This document shows, piece by piece, positions 18,755-26,748 of a stretch of 64,000 nucleotides of DNA. Both the position numbers and the translations under genes were made by a program. The notes beneath the pieces were generated by a model. That model had not been told where the DNA came from. It made no database searches and saw nothing but the letters and a program-made list of their open reading frames with translations. Position 1 is the stretch's first letter. The number at the start of each line of letters is the position of its first letter. Source of the stretch: Candidatus Hydrogenedentota bacterium (GTDB lineage Bacteria; Hydrogenedentota; Hydrogenedentia; Hydrogenedentales; SLHB01); NCBI GenBank assembly GCA_029552745.1, contig JAKPDK010000167.1:137973-201972 (forward strand), in the 5' to 3' direction.

Positions 18755-19777
18755 ATGGACACCCGTTTACTCGATTATCATTTACCGGAGGAACTTATCG
18801 CGCAGCAGCCTGTCGAACCGCGTGACGCTGCGCGGATGTTGGTGTTGAATCGTGCCGATCATTCTATGACCGTAGACACGTTTCGTAACGTGGCGGCGTA
18901 TCTAAAACGAGGCGATTGTTTGGTCTTAAACGATACCAAAGTGATCTGTGCGCGTCTACGTGCCACGCGTCCGACGGGAGGGCGGGTGGAAATATTTCTC
19001 CTCAAGGAAATAGGTGAGGGCAGGTGGGAAGCCTTGGTGCGTCCTTCCAGCAGGCTCAAACCGGGTGTGGTGATGCAACTCGCTCAAGGTTACCAATGCC
19101 GGTTCGGTGAACGAATCGACCCAGACAGACGCATTGTAGCGTTTTCTCCCGCTGACGTCTTTCCTTTGCTACAAATCGCTGGAGAGACTCCCTTACCTCC
19201 CTATATCGCGCGGGTACACGCTGACCCGCGAGACCGAGAACGATATCAGACGATCTATGCGAGAGTCCCTGGGGCGGTTGCTGCACCGACGGCAGGGTTA
19301 CATTTTACGCCACGCGTGTTTGAATCACTTGACGCCATCGGGGTTAGACGAACCTTCGTCACCCTTCATGTCGGCTACGGTACTTTCCGTCCCGTCCGCA
19401 CAGACCGCCTAGAGAATCACGACATGGATGCGGAAGTCTTCGAATTACCTGTGGAAACGGCGGCAACGCTCAACGAGACACGTGCTCAAGGTGGACGTAT
19501 TATCGCAGTAGGCACGACAACTACCCGTGTCTTGGAGACACAACATCGCGAAGGTAGGTTTCAAGACGGCTCCGGCGAAACGAAACTTTTTATTTATCCG
19601 CCGTACACGTTTCAAGGGGTCGATGTGCTACAGACAAATTTTCATCTACCGCGCTCGACGCTGCTAGCGTTAGTGTGTGCTTTCGCAGGCACAGATTTTG
19701 TCCTTGAAGCCTATCGATTTGCCGTCAAGGAACGTTTTCGATTTTATTCCTACGGAGATGTGATGTTGATCCTGTAG
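18755..19777 (+). CDS. queA: S-adenosylmethionine:tRNA ribosyltransferase-isomerase
   Basis: Enzyme of queuosine synthesis that transfers the ribosyl part of SAM to preQ1 in tRNA, giving epoxyqueuosine. The 340-residue product matches QueA throughout: LLDYHLPEELIAQQP at the start, DYxLVLNDT-like CLVLNDTKVICARL, PPYI, then GAVAAPTAGLHFT and HVGYGTFRPV, and the C-terminal NFHLPRSTL. There is no Shine-Dalgarno sequence in the roughly 30-base leader, so initiation may be leader-poor. No other queuosine gene lies in the window. It is convergent with the ABC permease gene 17 bases downstream. Confidence 0.97.
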   Translation: MDTRLLDYHLPEELIAQQPVEPRDAARMLVLNRADHSMTVDTFRNVAAYLKRGDCLVLNDTKVICARLRATRPTGGRVEIFLLKEIGEGRWEALVRPSSRLKPGVVMQLAQGYQCRFGERIDPDRRIVAFSPADVFPLLQIAGETPLPPYIARVHADPRDRERYQTIYARVPGAVAAPTAGLHFTPRVFESLDAIGVRRTFVTLHVGYGTFRPVRTDRLENHDMDAEVFELPVETAATLNETRAQGGRIIAVGTTTTRVLETQHREGRFQDGSGETKLFIYPPYTFQGVDVLQTNFHLPRSTLLALVCAFAGTDFVLEAYRFAVKERFRFYSYGDVMLIL

Positions 19778-19794
19778 AGAAAAGCCGAGCAGCA

Positions 19795-20847
19795 TCACTC
19801 GCGCAAGCGCGGATCCATGGCGTCGCGCAAACCTTCCCCAACAAGGTTGAATGCGGTCACGGTGACAAAGATCGCGGCACCCGGAAAAACCACCAGCCAC
19901 CAGACACCGCTTCCCACCAAACGTTGGGACTGGTTCAACAATTCGCCCCAACTCGGCTCCGGCGGTTGAACGCCAAAGCCGAGAAAACTCAAAGACGACT
20001 CGGTGAGAATAGCGCCGGCGACGCCAAAGGCTGCCGTAACCAGCACGGGCGCAAGGGCGTTCGGTAACAAATGACGGAAGATGACCCATGTGTCGCGCAA
20101 GCCTGAGGCACGGGCAGCCAGGGCATATTCGGACGAACGTAGCCGAAGAAATTCGCCCCGTACCAGCCTCGCGACACCCATCCACCCGGTCAGTCCGATG
20201 ACGATCATGATGTTGTAAATACTGGGACGAAGAAAAGCAATTAAAGCTAAAATCAGGAAGAAAGTGGGAAAACACATCATAATTTCGATGACCCGCTGGA
20301 GAAGATTGTCCACCCAACGACCATAATAGCCGGCAAGCGCTCCCAGAATGACGCCGATTATCAATTCAATTCCCACGGAAACAAAACCAATGCTCATTGA
20401 AATGCGTGTCCCCCAAATCATCCGCGCCAACACGTCTCTGCCTCGGTCGTCCGTGCCCAGCCAGTGGTTCGCGCTCGGGGGTTGCGTGCGTTGGCGCAAG
20501 TCTTGACTCAAAGGAGAATGGGGAATAGGGGGAAGCAGAACACGTTCACCTTCCCGAGGGACCCATTGTCGGTAGTCCACGTTGACCAGTTCGGGGTAAC
20601 GAATGTAGTACGGAAACCAGTAGGTTTTACCGTCGCGTACCATGTACCAGGGAACGTCATTCGCCAGCAAAGGTGCCGTTGCCGCAAACACCAGCAGACT
20701 GACAAGGAGGATTAGCGCCGCCACTGCGGCTTTCCGTCGCCGAAATTGGCGCCACACGAGGCGCCAGTACCCTTGTTTGCTACGCTGGGGTTTCACCGGC
20801 GCATGGGACGATTTAATCGAACCGGATTCTGGGATCGGTGATGGCAT
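19795..20847 (-). CDS. Oligopeptide/dipeptide-type ABC transporter permease (OppC/DppC)
   Basis: Second inner-membrane subunit of a peptide-type importer, 350 residues. The N-terminal cytoplasmic stretch (SKQGYWRLVWRQFRRRKAAV) leads to the first span. A periplasmic loop with HWLGTDDRGRDVLARM-type sequence is typical of OppC. The ATPase-contacting EAA loop reads EYALAARASGLRDTWVIF. The loop between spans 1 and 2 is longer than usual, about 80 residues. The start overlaps the end of the upstream permease gene by 35 bases. The order is binding protein, OppB-like, OppC-like, with no ATP-binding genes after it. Confidence 0.92.
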   Translation of the reverse strand: MPSPIPESGSIKSSHAPVKPQRSKQGYWRLVWRQFRRRKAAVAALILLVSLLVFAATAPLLANDVPWYMVRDGKTYWFPYYIRYPELVNVDYRQWVPREGERVLLPPIPHSPLSQDLRQRTQPPSANHWLGTDDRGRDVLARMIWGTRISMSIGFVSVGIELIIGVILGALAGYYGRWVDNLLQRVIEIMMCFPTFFLILALIAFLRPSIYNIMIVIGLTGWMGVARLVRGEFLRLRSSEYALAARASGLRDTWVIFRHLLPNALAPVLVTAAFGVAGAILTESSLSFLGFGVQPPEPSWGELLNQSQRLVGSGVWWLVVFPGAAIFVTVTAFNLVGEGLRDAMDPRLRE

Positions 20848-21808
20848 AGAGAATATCCGAAATCAATAGACCCAGAAGCGTCAACAGTGCAGAAATGGAT
20901 AAGATGCCCATAATCAACGGATAGTCCCGAGAAAGGATCGCTTCAAAAGCGAGGCGTCCCATGCCGGGAATCGAAAAAATCTGTTCGATGATGACACTAC
21001 CGCCGATGAGTGCCGGCAGCAGCATGCCGAGCAAGGTCAAAATAGGAATGAGGGAATTGCGGAGGGCATATTTGAAAATCACGACACGTTCCGGAAATCC
21101 GTAGGCTCGCGCCGTACGAATGTAATCCTGACGGATGGTTTCAATCATTCCGGCGCGGGCGTATCGCGATAAGCCAGCGAGGCCCCCGTAGGTCAAACAG
21201 AAAACGGGTAAAACCAGATGCCAGATTCGGTCGAGCAGCCACTGGTGCCAAGGCCATGACGAAGCACCTAGCGAGCTGATCCCGTAGACAGGGAACCAAG
21301 CCAGGTAGTTCCCCCCACCTAAGAACAGGATCAACAACATACCCACCCAGAAACTGGGGAGACTGTACAACACAAACAGCACGAACGTGATGAAGGCGTC
21401 CAAACGGGAACGATGGTGCGTGGCGGAGAATACGCCTATCGGAACGGAAATGAGATAGATCAGCAAGATCGAAATGATGTTTAGTTGCAGCGTGACGGGT
21501 AGCGCTTCTAGAATCTTGTCCCGCACGGGACGAAAATCTTTGAACGAGTTGCCAAAATCCAGGCGGACCAGTCGTCCCAACCAATTTAGATACTGCGCCC
21601 AGAGGGGTTTGTCGAGCCCATACAGACGTTTGGTGTCTTCGATGATTTGCTGCGAGTCGCTAGATGCCAAGAGATTGCCTTGGTGCGCCATTAACTTGAA
21701 GTAGATGGGGCTGCCGGGCGCTAATTGAACGACCATAAACGAGATCAGGCTGATGCCCAAAAAGGTCGGTATAATGAGCAGCAAACGTCTGACGAGATAG
21801 GCACTCAT
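20813..21808 (-). CDS. Oligopeptide/dipeptide-type ABC transporter permease (OppB/DppB)
   Basis: First inner-membrane subunit, 331 residues, with the standard DppB/OppB start (AYLVRRLLLIIPTFLGISLI), then LYGLDKPLWAQYLNWL and LDFGNSF. The EAA loop RTARAYGFPERVVIFKYALR is near residue 240. Six membrane spans are visible. It starts 27 bases after the binding-protein gene and overlaps the OppC-like gene, so the three should be one transcript. Substrate (peptides, opines, nickel or sugars) cannot be decided from the permease alone. Confidence 0.93.
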   Translation of the reverse strand: MSAYLVRRLLLIIPTFLGISLISFMVVQLAPGSPIYFKLMAHQGNLLASSDSQQIIEDTKRLYGLDKPLWAQYLNWLGRLVRLDFGNSFKDFRPVRDKILEALPVTLQLNIISILLIYLISVPIGVFSATHHRSRLDAFITFVLFVLYSLPSFWVGMLLILFLGGGNYLAWFPVYGISSLGASSWPWHQWLLDRIWHLVLPVFCLTYGGLAGLSRYARAGMIETIRQDYIRTARAYGFPERVVIFKYALRNSLIPILTLLGMLLPALIGGSVIIEQIFSIPGMGRLAFEAILSRDYPLIMGILSISALLTLLGLLISDILYAITDPRIRFD

Positions 21809-21835
21809 ACCCTTGGCGTTCGTCGCAATCCTTTT

Positions 21836-23518
21836 CTAGTTATACCGCTGGAGGGACTTCGGAACCCACCACTCTTTGCTGTCCATTCCACGAGGATACA
21901 CGATTGTATTCCGAAAACGTTTGTCAACTGCCATGAGGCTCTTGCGGCAGAATAAGAACGTGTAGGGTTGTTCTTCGTGTAAAATGGCATGAAACCGGTG
22001 ATACAGCTCGATTCGCTTACTGCGGTCAAATTCCGTACGCGCTTCTTCCATCAGCCGGTCGGCTTCGGCATTGACAAACCCTACCGCGTTCGAGCCGCCA
22101 GGCACCGTTTGGGAAGAATGCCATAGTTGGTACGGGTCAAAATACGGCGGCGTGGTCCAGCCCAACACGCAGGCATCGAACTTTTGTTCGTTGATACTCT
22201 GGAGAAACGTCGCCCATTCCAATTGGCGAATACTCATGGAAATGCCCGCGCGCTTTAATTCTTCCTGATAAACGGTCGCCATAATCTCGTATTCCGGTCG
22301 GTCATTGGAAAGGAGCAACTCAAATTGGAAAGGCACGCCGTTTTTGTCTCGTATGCCGTCATTATTGGAGTCTTTCCACCCAGCTTCATCCAGCTGGCGT
22401 TTGGCAGTTTCCGGGTCAAACGGCCAAGGTTGAATCGATTTGTCATATTCCGGGTCGTCAATGAATGCCGTGCCGGAGACAATTTCCGCCAACCCATAGT
22501 AAACCGTGTCGCGAATGGTATAACGATCCAACAGCATGGTCAAAGCCTGTCTGACCTTCTTGTCTTGGAACATGGGCCGGCGCATATTCCAGCCGATGTA
22601 ACTAAATCCTCCGCTGAAATAATCAAATTTGTTGAATCGCGACGTAAAACTGGGCGAATCGGTACGTTTCACCCAAAGTTCAGGGCGAATATCCATCGAG
22701 TCCATCTCGCCGCGGGTCAACACCTGAAAGGCGGCTTCGTCGTTGGTAATGATTTTATAGATACGCTTGAGAATATGCGGTTTTTCGCCCCAATAGTTCT
22801 CGTTGCGTACCAGCGTAATCTGCTGTCCGGTCGTCCAAGACTCGATAATATAGGGACCGGAACCTATCGGATTCCGGTTGCGCGGGTGGTTATTGAAATC
22901 GCCTTCGCTGTAAATGTGCCGTGGGATAACCTCCAAACCGCCCAACATCAGCAAATGACGGAAATAGGGTTTGTTGCTGACAAACTTAACCGTGTAGTCG
23001 TCCACTGCTTCACACGAAACGATGTCTTGAAAGTAGTTCCGAAGGTGGGGCGCATTCACCTTCGGGTTCATCACCGTATCAAAACTGAACTTTACGTCGT
23101 GCGCGGTAACGGGTTGACCGTCCGTGAAACGCGCATCCTGACGCATATGAAAAGTATACGTCAGTTTGTCTTCGCTGATTTCCCAAGAGGTAGCCAGCTT
23201 TGGAATTAGTTCCAATGTTCGGTTGTCCATATCCAGCAAAGTGTCAAATATCAGACTGTTTATGCTCGAAGAGTAGGCATCTTGGGAGGTAAAAGGATTC
23301 AAGTGTTCCATTTCAGCCGGCAGACGCACGATCAACCAGTCGCCATCCGCCGGGGTTTCCGTTTCTGTCGAACTACTCACGGCAGGCGAGGACGGGTTGG
23401 TTTCAGCCGGGGATTGTGTGGGTGGATTGGAAGTGTCCGTCGGGGTCGTTTTCGGATTGCAAGCCTGACCCAGGGTGGCTAAGAACACGATAACAACCAC
23501 GTAAACTCCGAAACGCAT
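21836..23518 (-). CDS. Family 5 extracellular solute-binding protein (OppA-like)
   Basis: Periplasmic binding protein of a peptide-type ABC importer, 560 residues. It has a hydrophobic leader ending in LGQAC (Cys20), a non-standard but plausible lipobox, then a Thr/Pro/Ser-rich linker of about 45 residues. The SBP_bac_5 fold follows, with typical pieces such as DDYTVKFVSNKPYF, NPIGSGPYIIESWTTGQQI, KVRQALTMLLDR and TVYQEELKRAGI. A strong ribosome binding site (AAGGAGG, six bases away) precedes the ATG. It is first in the operon with the two permeases. No ATPase genes accompany it, so they must be encoded elsewhere or shared. Confidence 0.93.
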   Translation of the reverse strand: MRFGVYVVVIVFLATLGQACNPKTTPTDTSNPPTQSPAETNPSSPAVSSSTETETPADGDWLIVRLPAEMEHLNPFTSQDAYSSSINSLIFDTLLDMDNRTLELIPKLATSWEISEDKLTYTFHMRQDARFTDGQPVTAHDVKFSFDTVMNPKVNAPHLRNYFQDIVSCEAVDDYTVKFVSNKPYFRHLLMLGGLEVIPRHIYSEGDFNNHPRNRNPIGSGPYIIESWTTGQQITLVRNENYWGEKPHILKRIYKIITNDEAAFQVLTRGEMDSMDIRPELWVKRTDSPSFTSRFNKFDYFSGGFSYIGWNMRRPMFQDKKVRQALTMLLDRYTIRDTVYYGLAEIVSGTAFIDDPEYDKSIQPWPFDPETAKRQLDEAGWKDSNNDGIRDKNGVPFQFELLLSNDRPEYEIMATVYQEELKRAGISMSIRQLEWATFLQSINEQKFDACVLGWTTPPYFDPYQLWHSSQTVPGGSNAVGFVNAEADRLMEEARTEFDRSKRIELYHRFHAILHEEQPYTFLFCRKSLMAVDKRFRNTIVYPRGMDSKEWWVPKSLQRYN

Positions 23519-23584
23519 GATTACCTCCTTGACGTTATTGCGAGGCGAATTTTCGGGTGTAGTTTCCCCGCAGTTGGCAACGGA

Positions 23585-24904
23585 CTAAGGCTTCGCCGGA
23601 TTTCCTGTCATGTCTTGCGCGAAAACGGTGGCGAGGTCGAGCAGCAGGGGTCCCAGAGTCGGTCCATAAAAAGATGTCGTGGATTCGTAACCGCCTTCGT
23701 TGTATTCCTGTTCGCTTAAGATATAGCCGATATGGTCCCCGGCAAGACTCGCCACACAAGGAGTGGCTATGCCGGCCTGTTTCATCCGCTTTTTTAATTT
23801 TAGACCAATGGCGCTGATGGGCTCACCCGGGAAGGTGATCATCATGTAATCGTTGACCCGCAAGGCGTACAAAGGCGCCTTATCTGGAAACATTTGATCA
23901 AGCAGGGCTTGCAACTGGCCTTCTTCCACATGATATTCATCGCCGGTAATGGCGGCAAAGTTCGGAGGAACTTGACGTTTGGGGAGGTTGACGCGACGAC
24001 TTTGTAAATCAAAAACGAGCACCGGTTCTGGTTTCAGAATCGCCGCCAGGTTTGCTGCGGATACACCCACGCTTCTGCCGTAGCGTTCCGCTTTCTCCCA
24101 TTGGCTGCCGCCATCAGGTGGCACCGGGCTGACATCTCCTTCCGCACCATTGGTATACAAACAAACGGCACCATCCAGGAGCGTTTCCACCGTTCGTTGC
24201 ATGTTGCCCGCCCAACCGCCGGAAACCAACATTTCGTTCTCCGTCATGATCGTGCCGTGTGCTGTATAATTGACGACGACCGCGTACGGTTTTCCATGAG
24301 CATCATCAAATCGCAGCACGGTCAGGTCTTCGTCTACCAAAGCATCCTTGCGGCGATTACGGTTCATGCCGGGCAAGCGAATACTTGCGGACGCAGCCGT
24401 CACCGGTTGCAACGCCGCATCGGCTTGGCGTAACGCCGCGCCGATCCGATCGGCAACGAACGCAAGCACTTTCTCGTCAAAAATCCCGATATGAGGGTTT
24501 CCGGCGATATTGCGTCGATCCATCGAAAAGCCTTCGATCCCTGCGTGACTATGGCTTGCTGTCATGATGACCGTCTCGGGTGAGAGCCCCTCAATAGCTG
24601 CCTTCGCAACGGACTCTTCGAGGAGACACGCGGGCAAGCTACAAACATCGAGAGTCACCAAAGCCGATTTCTTGCCTTTCCACTCAAACACGAGGGCCTT
24701 TGCGTAGATGCGGTCGTGAACGCCTTCTGCAGGTTTACCAGCGCGTGCCCCGTACCCCCCCAGTTGTGTGGGGATTCCTTCTTCGGTGGGGGTGATGTTG
24801 GCTTGCGCTACTCCCGCTCGAAGCCCTGTCTCCTGAGCGTGGGCAACACCAAGCAAGATCGCCATAAGACCTACGCCCAACGCGATGGTATGGATTGGAT
24901 GCAT
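23585..24904 (-). CDS. Neutral/alkaline ceramidase-like secreted protein
   Basis: A 439-residue exported protein with a signal peptide (hydrophobic to AHAQ, about residue 24). It resembles the N-terminal domain of neutral/alkaline non-lysosomal ceramidases, zinc amidohydrolases. Typical pieces are RAGVAQANITP at the start of the domain, ASHSHAGIEGF with its His pair, VVNYTAHGTIM, LYTNGAEGDVSP and ITFPGEPISAIG. Many environmental bacteria carry single-domain relatives without known substrate, so ceramide hydrolysis is not established. AAGGAG lies close to the ATG. It lies between the transporter operon and a lipoprotein gene on the same strand. Confidence 0.86.
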   Translation of the reverse strand: MHPIHTIALGVGLMAILLGVAHAQETGLRAGVAQANITPTEEGIPTQLGGYGARAGKPAEGVHDRIYAKALVFEWKGKKSALVTLDVCSLPACLLEESVAKAAIEGLSPETVIMTASHSHAGIEGFSMDRRNIAGNPHIGIFDEKVLAFVADRIGAALRQADAALQPVTAASASIRLPGMNRNRRKDALVDEDLTVLRFDDAHGKPYAVVVNYTAHGTIMTENEMLVSGGWAGNMQRTVETLLDGAVCLYTNGAEGDVSPVPPDGGSQWEKAERYGRSVGVSAANLAAILKPEPVLVFDLQSRRVNLPKRQVPPNFAAITGDEYHVEEGQLQALLDQMFPDKAPLYALRVNDYMMITFPGEPISAIGLKLKKRMKQAGIATPCVASLAGDHIGYILSEQEYNEGGYESTTSFYGPTLGPLLLDLATVFAQDMTGNPAKP

Positions 24905-24923
24905 GGATTCTTCTCCTTCCGAA

Positions 24924-25553
24924 CTAACGCACCGTAGTACCTACCGTAAAAGCCGAACTGGCGGAAATGCGGGATTGTCTTGTTTGTACCACCTGCATGA
25001 TCACGTACTCACCCGGTTCTAAACTATCCGATATGCGGAAAGGCAACGTGCTGACCCACGTACCTGCCGTCCTGCGAAATGTCTTGGACGAAAGTTCTGC
25101 GATTACTTCGTTGTTACGTTTTAGAACCCGCGTCTCCACCACATCAACGCCCTTGGAAGGTACGCCCAAAAGGGCATACTGAATCGTGGCTTCCGCCATA
25201 TTGCCCGGTTTCACAAAATGGGGATAGACTTGGGCATCATCCAGTTCGAGCATCTCACCCTGTTGCGAGTCGTACTGATGGCGTTGCGCTGTGGTCTGCT
25301 CGTCCATGCTGCGTCGTGCCTTGACATCATGTGCCACAAGACCGGCGATGGTACCGAGCACGGCGCCAATTACGGCTCCTTCGCCGGCATGGCCCGACTG
25401 ATGGCCAATTACCGCACCGGCTCCTGCGCCCGTTGCCGCCCCCAATCCCGCCGCCTCCCCATAGGTCTGACAGCCGGAAACCACGAGCGCCATGGTTATC
25501 AATAGGCACGTCGCAAGCACACAAACTTTTTCACCGCTAGTTTTCGTCTTCAT
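24924..25553 (-). CDS. Glycine-zipper outer-membrane lipoprotein
   Basis: A 209-residue predicted lipoprotein with lipobox VSGC (Cys28). A glycine-zipper segment follows (about residues 36-70, with repeated GxxxG: GLGAATGAGAGAVIG, GAVIGAVLGTIAG). Such segments span or insert into the outer membrane in SlyB-like and 17-kDa-antigen-like proteins. The remaining 110 residues have a beta-sandwich look and end near an RISASSAFTVG motif, but no named domain is recognised. GGAG precedes the ATG by seven bases. The gene is separated from the next gene upstream by 1.2 kb of non-coding DNA. Confidence 0.82.
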   Translation of the reverse strand: MKTKTSGEKVCVLATCLLITMALVVSGCQTYGEAAGLGAATGAGAGAVIGHQSGHAGEGAVIGAVLGTIAGLVAHDVKARRSMDEQTTAQRHQYDSQQGEMLELDDAQVYPHFVKPGNMAEATIQYALLGVPSKGVDVVETRVLKRNNEVIAELSSKTFRRTAGTWVSTLPFRISDSLEPGEYVIMQVVQTRQSRISASSAFTVGTTVR

Positions 25554-25765
25554 TTTCTATCTCCGATAATATCGCCTACACAATAGTCGCCGCAGCTTGT
25601 GAGAAGACATTATACTATCTTTATGCTACGGATTGGGACATAAAAAGTCCACGCACACTTTTAATAGACGCCACTGTAATAAAAAACTTCACTTTTTTAG
25701 AGAACATTTCCAAGGAAAGGGCAATTCGGAAGAGAAAAGGTAGCGCGATTCCAGATAAGGGAGGA

Positions 25766-25905
25766 CGGGACAGGGGGCGCCGCAAAATTAGGAATCTATC
25801 CCGCACCGGCGAAAACGCCACCCTGTCCCGAAACTCTCCATGCGGCAGCCTTTTCGGTTGCCGGTGCTCGGGCGGAACATGGGGGCTAACCCGAGCACAG
25901 GAGAG
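25766..25905. ncRNA. Candidate structured RNA with a three-way junction
   Basis: In the 1195-base gap without protein genes, this segment folds strongly on either strand. CGGGACAGGG (25766-25775) pairs with CCCTGTCCCG (25821-25830), continued by GGCG/CGCC. Next, CTCTCC (25834-25839) pairs with GGAGAG (25900-25905) and encloses two hairpins set end to end: CGGCA-x-CC with GG-x-TGCCG (25843-25863), and GTGCTCGGG with CCCGAGCAC (25864-25898). That is a complete three-way junction. It does not match SRP, RNase P, 6S, tmRNA or riboswitch motifs that I know. The strand is undecided, and a DNA-level repeat is the main alternative. Confidence 0.4.
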
Positions 25906-26093
25906 GGAGGGGCGGAACCAAGACCCTCTTCTGCTATATTCTACCATGCAATTGACCAACTGTGCCGGAGGCAAAGGAGAAAAATAACTACACAAAAGCC
26001 TTCTTGTACTTTGGTAACCTCTTGCACGGGACGAACGACGTCGGAGAGGCATTTGCTTTTTGCATAAGCTCACAAACCTCTGGTACTACATCG

Positions 26094-26121
26094 CGGGGGT
26101 AGCCCCGGGCTTATACCCCGA
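26094..26121. repeat. Short GC-rich inverted repeat
   Basis: GGGGTA (26096-26101) and TACCCC (26114-26119) flank the self-complementary GCCCCGGGC. It lies between the candidate RNA and repeat copy C. No U-run follows on either strand, so it is not a clear terminator. Confidence 0.5.
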
Positions 26122-26283
26122 GTTGTAATTGCGAGAATCGCGTTTCCGATAGACGGGGCATTCTGCCTCCTTCTTTGTTAAGACGTAAGGACTTGCGCCC
26201 TCACCAAATCCATGGATAGGGTGCCCCTTTCTCCGAAGTGCCCCCTGCTGTCATCTCGAGGAAGCAGTCCACGCCGTTCTTTG

Positions 26284-26308
26284 TAGGGGCGAGCCCCCGT
26301 GTTCGCCC
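26284..26308. repeat. GGGCGAGC-type short palindrome
   Basis: GGGGCGA and TCGCCC flank a short loop. It belongs to the same short family as 44910-44931 and 46593-46620, and in each case sits within about 90 bases of a full hairpin repeat. Confidence 0.7.
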
Positions 26309-26320
26309 TCCCCTCGGGGT

Positions 26321-26466
26321 TGTCATTGCGAGGAGCGAGTCTTCGAAGCGACGAAGCAATCCCCTCAACCGCGTAGCGCAAAAGGGCGCTGAGCAGAGGT
26401 TGGGGCAATGTCCCAATCCCCAAGGGGATTGCCACGTCTTGCCTGATGGGACTCCACGCAATGACA
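26321..26466 (+). repeat. Dispersed hairpin repeat, full copy C
   Basis: It has the same arms and order as copy B, with small changes in the right arm (ACTCCACGCAATGACA). The loop contains CAACCGCGTAGCGCA, shared with several copies. It lies 283 bases before the O-antigen ligase gene. Confidence 0.94.
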
Positions 26467-26592
26467 GAGGTAGAGCAATACCGTAATAGTACGAGGAGGT
26501 ACGAAAAAGCAAGTGTTCCCAAATGCTGAAAGGGTTTGTAAGTGGCTGAAACGTACTTGTAGGCGCCACCTGTCGGCGACTTTCACTTAATG

Positions 26593-26663
26593 ACCTTCCT
26601 GGAAAATTCTCTCTACAATTCCTTATCGAACATGAGAAGGAGTGCCAAAGCTACTTGACGAGT
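26593..26663 (+). repeat. Second shared intergenic segment, copy 2
   Basis: This partner of 18610-18681 is aligned by eye over about 70 bases with several short gaps. Like that copy it follows a hairpin repeat and ends roughly 75-85 bases before a plus-strand gene. Confidence 0.55.
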
Positions 26664-26748
26664 ACAGGTTTTTGGAACACACCCCCTAATATAGTCATAA
26701 TAAACGCCGAGCGCGGCAAACGCCATTACAAGGAACCGAACAGAACTT

